A program made the translations under genes and the position numbers. A stretch of DNA of 57,110 bases, from the NCBI GenBank assembly GCA_016180425.1, contig JACPBF010000023.1:1-57110 (forward strand). The letters are read 5' to 3'. Every line of letters begins with the position of its first letter. Position 1 is the stretch's first letter. This DNA comes from Elusimicrobiota bacterium (lineage in GTDB: Bacteria > Elusimicrobiota > Elusimicrobia > 2-02-FULL-39-32). The notes under the pieces are model-generated. The model was not told the origin of the DNA and did no database searches. It worked only from the letters and a program-made list of their open reading frames with translations. Below, one piece after another: positions 52,503-57,110 of this stretch.

Positions 52503-53108
52503 TTATTTAGCCCGATTAAATTTATTATTTTTGTCATTTAGATTTTTCTCTAATATGGTAATTGAGGCGCATTCAGGCGCCCATTTCCAGAATTCTTTCA
52601 TTGATTTTTTTAGGAGAAGGATGGTTAAAAGAGCTAAAGTTCCCCCATGCGCTACAATCGCAATTTCTTTAGACCTGTTTTTTTGCAGAATCTTTGAAAA
52701 ATTTTTTATCCTTTTTTCAAATTCAGGGAATGGCTCGCCTTTTGGAATATGGGTTGTCTGGGGAGATCGGATCCAATTTTTATAGAGTTTTGGCCATCCT
52801 CTGGAAATCTCTTGGAATGTAGTTCCTTCCCATGCGCCAAAACTAATTTCTCTTAGAGCTGGGGTTTTAATAAAAAGGGTTGTGCCATTTTTATGCGCTT
52901 GAATTGCTTGGCAAGTCTGGCTGGTTCTTTTAAGATCGCTGAAATAACAAACTTCTAAAGGAATGTTTTTAAAAAATTGACCTACTTTTTTAGCCTGTCG
53001 TTCCCCTTTTTTGCTTAATGGCGCATCAATGGAGCCGCAATAGCGGCCAGCCATGGCAGATTCTGCGTGTCGAATAAGATAAATGGTTTGAAAGAAATTT
53101 GGGTACAT
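52503..53108 (-). CDS. cobC: Alpha-ribazole phosphatase CobC, histidine phosphatase family
   Basis: 201 residues. IRHAES carries the phospho-acceptor His (RHA instead of RHG), and AHGG holds the second catalytic His. RYCGSIDAPLSKKGERQA and FGAWEGTTF fit CobC. It dephosphorylates alpha-ribazole or adenosylcobalamin phosphate. First gene of the unit: its ATG directly follows the U-tract of the riboswitch terminator, and the only AAGGA-like site is inside the terminator stem. Confidence 0.9.
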   Translation of the reverse strand: MYPNFFQTIYLIRHAESAMAGRYCGSIDAPLSKKGERQAKKVGQFFKNIPLEVCYFSDLKRTSQTCQAIQAHKNGTTLFIKTPALREISFGAWEGTTFQEISRGWPKLYKNWIRSPQTTHIPKGEPFPEFEKRIKNFSKILQKNRSKEIAIVAHGGTLALLTILLLKKSMKEFWKWAPECASITILEKNLNDKNNKFNRAK

Positions 53109-53150
53109 AAAATAAAAAATCCTTAAGCAATTAAAAAATTGTTAAGGATT
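53109..53150 (-). terminator. Riboswitch-controlled attenuator before cobC
   Basis: On the minus strand AATCCTTAACAATT pairs with AATTGCTTAAGGATT (53150-53118) around a T-rich loop, followed by TTTTATTTT and the ATG at 53108. The only possible Shine-Dalgarno (AAGGA, 11 bases before ATG) is in the 3' arm. A competing CCTTAAGGA at 53175-53167 can pair with the 5' arm as antiterminator, and AGGTTTTA/TAAAACCT (53173-53196) can in turn sequester it. Confidence 0.85.
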
Positions 53151-53239
53151 GCACCCAACTCTTTGGTCCTTAAGGTTTTAAATAGGAATAAAACCTCTTG
53201 AAGACTTCTTTCTTGAAAACGAAGAAGTTTCAAAAACAT

Positions 53240-53426
53240 CTACTGGTCAGTCTTCTGGCTCTCCTGCACTTTTTTAGCGCCTTCCCAGTTTAAAATTCTA
53301 AACTCGTGGCTTATTGCTAAAAAGCTTGCCTATTCTTATTTATCAAGGATAGGACAGGATCACAGCGGCGGGACCGCTTCCGATTTGCACGGAATTCCTT
53401 TATTGAGTTCTTTCGAACACCAATAG
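53240..53426 (-). promoter_or_regulatory. Cobalamin riboswitch 2
   Basis: On the minus strand the P1 stem pairs CTATTGGT (53426-53419) with ACCAGTAG (53247-53240), one G-U pair. Inside, in order: AAAGGAATTCCGTGCAAATC, GCGGTCCCGCCGCTGTGATCC, AAGCCACGAG, ACTGGGAAGGCGC and GAGAGCCAGAAGACTGACC. These are the expected conserved blocks. It lies between proS and cobC and controls the eight-gene late-cobalamin unit through the attenuator at 53109-53150. Confidence 0.93.
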
Positions 53427-53462
53427 AAAAAAACTTTACTCTTTTTATAAAGAACTGGACTT

Positions 53463-53491
53463 ATCTTACATTGTTAAATCTTAGCTGTCAA
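53463..53491 (-). promoter_or_regulatory. Promoter of the riboswitch 2 transcript
   Basis: On the minus strand TTGACA (53491-53486), a 17-base spacer, then TAAGAT (53468-53463). It overlaps the last codons of proS. The predicted start, near 53456, is about 30 bases before the aptamer. Confidence 0.65.
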
Positions 53492-55239
53492 TCTTTTGCT
53501 AAATTTTTTTGTATTTCTTCTAAGAGGGTTTCTTTAGGACAATGTTTTATTTCTGGTTGGGAACGGAGTTTAATTTCCACAGTCCCCTTTTCTATTCCCC
53601 TCTCACTGACTGTAATTCGTACAGGGATTCCAATCAAATCCGCATCTTTAAATTTAACCCCAGCTCGTTCCAGACGGTCATCTAACAGGGTCTCAATGCC
53701 TTTGCTTTCTAGTTGGGACTCAATCTCTTCACTTAATTTTTTAGTTTCCGCATGTTCAAAATTTACAGGCACAATGGACACTTTAAATGGGGCTAGACTT
53801 TTAGTCCAAATTATCCCTTGTTCGTCATAATTTTGTTCAATAGCGCTGGCCACAACTCTAGAAATGCCAATGCCATAACAGCCCATGACAAAAGCATGAG
53901 AAGTTCCTTTTTCATCTAAATAAACCGCGTTCATGGCTTTAGAGTATTTAGCGCCTAATTTAAAAGCATGTCCCACTTCAATGCCTCTGGAAAAACGAAG
54001 TTGAGATTGAACTTGGGCTTCCGCGCAGCGAACGCAAAAATCCCCATTTTTAATTTTTCTTAAATCTGCTATTTTTTCCGGCTGATAATCCCTGTTCATG
54101 TTAATATTTTTTAAATGGAAATCTTTTTTATTTGCGCCAGATATCCCATTAACTAGATTAGAGACAGCATAATCCGCTATAATTTGAGGCGCAACTCCTG
54201 ATTTTTTAGCTCTTTCTTTTAAACCAAAAGGTCCTGCAAAACCAACCTCGCAATCAGCCAGTAAGGAATATTCTTTTTCAGACATCATCTCAATTTTTTG
54301 TCCATTGAGAGCATGCAGCAGCTTAAATTCATTTAGTTCATGATCCCCCCGAATAAGGGCAATCACAGGCAAATCATCCACTTTATAAAACATGGTTTTA
54401 ATAAATTTTTCTTTATTAGAATTTAAACATTTTGCCACATCTTCCACTGTCCAGACATTAGGTGTAGAAATTTCTTCTAAAGGAAGCAAAGTTTCTTTTT
54501 CCTTTTGAGAATTTTCTTTTAAACATTCTGCCCGTTCCACATTGGCTGCATAGCTGCAATTGTTAGAACAGGAAACAATCTCTTCCTCCCCAGTATCGCT
54601 TAAGACCATGAATTCATGAGAATAGGTTCCCCCAATAGCGCCTGTTTCCGCTTCTACCGCTCTAAATTGAAGGCCGCAGCGTTTAAATATTTTGGAATAG
54701 GCGTCAAGAATTTTGGAATAATAATTTTCCACATCCGCTTCATCCGCGTGAAAAGAGTAGGCGTCTTTCATGTAAAATTCACGAGCCCGCATCACTCCAA
54801 AACGCGGACGGATTTCATCCCTAAATTTTGCGCCAAACTGATAGAACATGATAGGCAGCTGCCGATAGGATCGCAGATCTTTTCTGGCTAAATCAGTAAT
54901 GACTTCTTCAGCAGTGGGAGCAAAACAAAATTCAGATCCCTTGCGGTCTTTAATTCTTAATAATTCTTTGCCGTAAATTTGCCACCTACCGGTTTCTGAC
55001 CACAATTCCTTGGGTTGGATGTGAGGCAGCCAAACTTCCTGCCCTCCAATAGCATCCATTTCTTCCCGCACGATTTTTTCCACATTTTTTAAAACTTTTA
55101 AGCCAAGAGGCAGCCAGTCATAAATCCCTGATACGAGTTTTCTAATCATGCCGGCTCGGATCATGAGTTTAGCTGAGATATTTTCCGCATCGTTTGGCGC
55201 TTCTCTTAAAGTTGGAATAAAAATTTTAGAGATTTTCAT
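53488..55239 (-). CDS. proS: Prolyl-tRNA synthetase, bacterial type
   Basis: 583 residues. Class II motifs: IYDWLPLGLKVLKNVEKI (motif 1 area), FCFAPTAEEVITDLARKD and SYRQLPIMFYQFGAKFRDEIRPRFGVMRAREFYMKDAYSF (motif 2, here cited in parts), and GCYGIGISRVV (motif 3). An editing insertion domain (about 225-385) with AKCLNSNKEKFIKTMFYK separates motifs 2 and 3. A C-terminal anticodon domain includes APFKVSIVPV. It attaches proline to tRNA-Pro. No strong Shine-Dalgarno, and a TTAAC microsatellite lies just upstream. Confidence 0.97.
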   Translation of the reverse strand: MKISKIFIPTLREAPNDAENISAKLMIRAGMIRKLVSGIYDWLPLGLKVLKNVEKIVREEMDAIGGQEVWLPHIQPKELWSETGRWQIYGKELLRIKDRKGSEFCFAPTAEEVITDLARKDLRSYRQLPIMFYQFGAKFRDEIRPRFGVMRAREFYMKDAYSFHADEADVENYYSKILDAYSKIFKRCGLQFRAVEAETGAIGGTYSHEFMVLSDTGEEEIVSCSNNCSYAANVERAECLKENSQKEKETLLPLEEISTPNVWTVEDVAKCLNSNKEKFIKTMFYKVDDLPVIALIRGDHELNEFKLLHALNGQKIEMMSEKEYSLLADCEVGFAGPFGLKERAKKSGVAPQIIADYAVSNLVNGISGANKKDFHLKNINMNRDYQPEKIADLRKIKNGDFCVRCAEAQVQSQLRFSRGIEVGHAFKLGAKYSKAMNAVYLDEKGTSHAFVMGCYGIGISRVVASAIEQNYDEQGIIWTKSLAPFKVSIVPVNFEHAETKKLSEEIESQLESKGIETLLDDRLERAGVKFKDADLIGIPVRITVSERGIEKGTVEIKLRSQPEIKHCPKETLLEEIQKNLAKD

Positions 55240-55252
55240 TGAACCAATTTTT

Positions 55253-55277
55253 TTAACTTAACTTAACTTAACTTAAC
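55253..55277. repeat. Pentanucleotide microsatellite (TTAAC)5
   Basis: Five perfect tandem copies of TTAAC between the antitoxin stop and the proS ATG, in the proS leader on the minus strand (GTTAA repeats). Copy number could vary by slippage; each unit changes the leader by five bases. Confidence 0.95.
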
Positions 55278-55524
55278 TATGAGCAACTTGATGCAGTAGT
55301 TCAGATACAAAAGTTTGATATTTAACCCCCAAACGATTAGCTTTCTGTTTAATATTTTTTAGATCCTCGCTATTGACACGGATATTCAAAACTGAATCTT
55401 TCTTTCTGTGAGAAATCGCTTGCGCAATTTCCTCAAATTCTTGATGATCTATTTTAATGTATTCTCCACTCACAAGCGCTTTTTCAATTTCACTTTCTTG
55501 TTTGCTTAGTTTTAATTTTCTCAT
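55273..55524 (-). CDS. CopG-family antitoxin
   Basis: 83 residues. The C-terminal half VLNIRVNSEDLKNIKQKA, then LGVKYQTFVSELLHQ, is the ribbon-helix-helix CopG-type antitoxin pattern, and the N-terminal half (EYIKIDHQEFEEIAQAI) is the toxin-binding part. It overlaps the toxin gene by four bases and is downstream of it, the BrnT/BrnA-like order. It should dimerise on the palindrome at 55796-55807. Confidence 0.88.
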   Translation of the reverse strand: MRKLKLSKQESEIEKALVSGEYIKIDHQEFEEIAQAISHRKKDSVLNIRVNSEDLKNIKQKANRLGVKYQTFVSELLHQVAHS

Positions 55525-55778
55525 AATCCACCCCTTCTATAAATTTTTGTATATTTTCTGCTGGGAAATAAAGTTTTTAAGAAAATTCCATTTGTGTCTT
55601 CAACATATGGAACAACCCAAATATAATTTTTATGCTCAAACAGCATGATATTCTGGTGTAATTTTTTGGGGTGTTTTAGAGCAGCAATAAATTTTGTTTG
55701 AATAATTTCCTCAAAGGAAACCCCTCTAATTTTCTTCAGTCGTTCACTTTTCGTTAAATCCCATCGAATCTCTTTCAC
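55521..55778 (-). CDS. BrnT-like ribonuclease toxin
   Basis: 85 residues from GTG at 55778. The frame opens to a TTG at 55796, but that codon lies upstream of the predicted transcription start. The KEIRWDLTKSERLKKIRGVSFEE start, the central LFEHKNYIWVVPYVED and the FLKTLFPSRK end fit the BrnT/COG2929-like type II toxins with a RelE-like fold. With the -10 box ending at 55785, the GTG is at or near the first transcribed base, so the mRNA may be leaderless. Confidence 0.8.
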   Translation of the reverse strand: MKEIRWDLTKSERLKKIRGVSFEEIIQTKFIAALKHPKKLHQNIMLFEHKNYIWVVPYVEDTNGIFLKTLFPSRKYTKIYRRGGL

Positions 55779-55784
55779 GCTCTG

Positions 55785-55813
55785 ATTATAATACAATACA
55801 ATTGTATATGCAA
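55785..55813 (-). promoter_or_regulatory. Toxin-antitoxin promoter with operator in the spacer
   Basis: On the minus strand TTGCAT (55813-55808), exactly 17 bases, then TATAAT (55790-55785). A perfect palindrome ATACAATTGTAT (55796-55807) sits in the spacer, ideal for repression by the ribbon-helix-helix antitoxin. Confidence 0.75.
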
Positions 55814-55825
55814 TATGGTAAAAAA

Positions 55826-55854
55826 TGTTACAAAAATGTTACAAAAAGTTGAAG
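55826..55854 (+). promoter_or_regulatory. Pho-box-like triple direct repeat before the second large secreted protein
   Basis: TGTTACA (55826-55832), AAAA, TGTTACA (55837-55843), AAAA, GTTGAAG (55848-55854): three heptamers at exactly 11-bp steps. A TACAAT box at 55875-55880 could be the -10 of the gene at 55902. This is the clearest of the three copies in the window. Confidence 0.55.
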
Positions 55855-55901
55855 AACTATTGCCTGAAATCATCTACAATTAAATTGTAATTTTTAACGC
55901 T

Positions 55902-57110
55902 ATGTTTATGCACTTTACAATAAGAAAAAAGGTTTATAAGCAAGGGGTCGCCCTGGGGGTGATTTTTTGTCTTTTTTTTAGTTCGATTGCCCCGCCATTG
56001 GCTCAAAGCTCCCAATGGAACAAGAGAGATTCACAGAGCCAATCTAAAATTAATTCAGATACCCTCAGAACTCCTAGCCAATTAGCAGGGTTTGAAGGCG
56101 ATCCCTTTGAACTAGAAACCGTCATCTCTTTCTTTGCTAATACTATTGCTCAAAAAGGCTCCTTCCAATTTGCAGAGTTCTTTAATACCTATTTAAAAAA
56201 TCTAGATGAGCTAAGAGAAAAGCAGAATGAAATGAGATCTGCTATTGATACTCTTATCTATCAGGTAAAGAATAATCTTTTGCTTTCAAGGGAACTCCAG
56301 ATCGGTAAAAAAAGGTATGTGGTCGGAGCCATTAAGAAAGGAGACTGGTCAAATTTTGTAGCAATTTTTGATCAGAGAAATAATCAGTTTAAACTGGTAG
56401 ATGAGAAAGCTAGAGTTAGAAGATTAATTCAGTTTATAGAGAAATCTAAAACAGGAATAGTTTTTGAGGATATTTTGGGAAGGGGTGAAGTGGTGTGGGA
56501 TAAAGAAAAAAGCAAGGTAGAGAGATCATTAATTAAAACATTTCTCTTGCCAGACTGGCTCAAAAACCTATTTTCTACTTCTCACCTTGAATTCCTGGAT
56601 ACCTTTGATCCCGTGAAGTTCTTTTTAGATCATAGAGAACGCAGCCTGTCTCAAATATTTGGCATCTCTCTAATATGGGCAGCAATGATCGCTACAGCGA
56701 TAGGAGCGCCTTTTGGGTTAGATTGGCTTATTTCTGGAAGTCCATACAGTAACATACCCATCAATCTTTTTGGATCAGCTTTAGGTCTTACATCTCTTCT
56801 TGCAGGAATTAAACATTTAAATCTTCAACATTCCCCCTCTCGCACAGAACAACTATTCCTTTCTATCAAATATTATCTTTACCCTACCAATGTAGTTATA
56901 CATTCCTTTTGCAATCTTATATTTCGCATATTTAAACTATATCCACTAACAAAATCTAGGGTAGGAGAAGATCCATACCAATGGGCTACAAGAGAACAGG
57001 GGATAGAGAATGTAAGAGATGCTATTAGAAAGAATCGGCCTGACCTGTTAGAGAGATATGGGAATTTAAATCAGCTTCCACGTAAGGAAAGAGAGCAGGA
57101 AGAAGAATCA
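55902..57110 (+). CDS. N-terminal part of a second large secreted/membrane protein (3' end missing)
   Basis: 403 codons open to the window end. Starts at ATG 55902 (a second in-frame ATG is at 55908). The leader is RKKVYKQGVALG followed by a hydrophobic stretch and SIAPPLAQSSQWNKRD, closely parallel to the giant protein's SIIVPPFAEAMIWQERRD. A helical, charged region (about 60-140) is followed by FVAIFDQRNNQFKLVDEKAR and, after about residue 255, two membrane segments (LIWAAMIATAIGAPFG and INLFGSALGLTSLLAG). The downstream region (EDPYQWATREQGIENV) is polar. I do not recognise a domain. Its leader and Pho-box-like repeat link it to the giant gene at 15919. Confidence 0.7.
   Translation, partial: MFMHFTIRKKVYKQGVALGVIFCLFFSSIAPPLAQSSQWNKRDSQSQSKINSDTLRTPSQLAGFEGDPFELETVISFFANTIAQKGSFQFAEFFNTYLKNLDELREKQNEMRSAIDTLIYQVKNNLLLSRELQIGKKRYVVGAIKKGDWSNFVAIFDQRNNQFKLVDEKARVRRLIQFIEKSKTGIVFEDILGRGEVVWDKEKSKVERSLIKTFLLPDWLKNLFSTSHLEFLDTFDPVKFFLDHRERSLSQIFGISLIWAAMIATAIGAPFGLDWLISGSPYSNIPINLFGSALGLTSLLAGIKHLNLQHSPSRTEQLFLSIKYYLYPTNVVIHSFCNLIFRIFKLYPLTKSRVGEDPYQWATREQGIENVRDAIRKNRPDLLERYGNLNQLPRKEREQEEES

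Noticed and set aside
52503-52520. Further copy of the CCGAATA repeat (TAGCCCGATTAA)
   Set aside because: These bases are the last codons of cobC and no second arm is nearby.

Overview
The window is AT-rich and looks like a chromosomal segment of a Gram-negative, uncultivated bacterium. Porins, an AsmA-like protein and several secreted proteins show an outer membrane. The very large secreted multidomain protein (4022 codons) and the start of another protein with the same kind of leader at the right edge suggest Candidatus Omnitrophota (OP3). That placement is inferred from protein style, not from a marker gene.

Layout. (1) 1-860: left edge of a secreted decapeptide-repeat protein on the minus strand, then an orphan 3' end of a group II intron (domains V and VI). 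(2) 863-7100: a radical-SAM spore-photoproduct-lyase-like gene, a hipBA toxin-antitoxin operon with a consensus promoter and two operators, and an AsmA-like protein with a charged tail. (3) 7318-15590: a complete phosphate module: PhoB/PhoR-type two-component system, porin, PstS, PstC, PstA, two different PstB ATPases, PhoU. (4) 15919-27987: the giant protein, made of a TraB/ChaN-like region, a protein-kinase-like region, a TIM-derived array and a tandem array of four GAPDH-derived modules. (5) 28007-30700: small accessory genes (DUF1802, ParB/SerK-like, AAA/DUF4143 ATPase) among short inverted repeats. (6) 30746-53430: a nearly complete cobalamin pathway on the minus strand in two transcription units, each led by a cobalamin riboswitch. 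The upstream unit (cobC, cobU, cobT, cobS, cobD, cbiP, cbiB, cbiA) covers late and nucleotide-loop steps. The downstream unit starts with a porin, a beta-propeller and an S41 protease, then cbiX, an FNR-like reductase, cbiC, bluB, cbiD, cbiET, cbiG, a small unknown gene, a cbiH-cbiL fusion, cobO and cbiF. (7) 53488-57110: proS, a BrnT/CopG-type toxin-antitoxin pair, and the 5' part of a second large secreted protein.

Most notable points. The two PstB proteins carry complementary motif losses, predicting a heterodimer with one consensus and one degenerate ATP site. An 11-bp-periodic TGTTACA direct repeat, resembling a Pho box, precedes the porin-pst genes and both large secreted proteins. The giant protein appears to have grown by repeated duplication of glycolytic-enzyme folds, with only one TIM copy and one GAPDH copy keeping catalytic residues. 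The cobalamin cluster lacks a recognisable CbiJ/CobK, and an FNR-like flavoprotein sits where that reductase would be expected. A short inverted-repeat family with a CCGAATA core recurs between genes.
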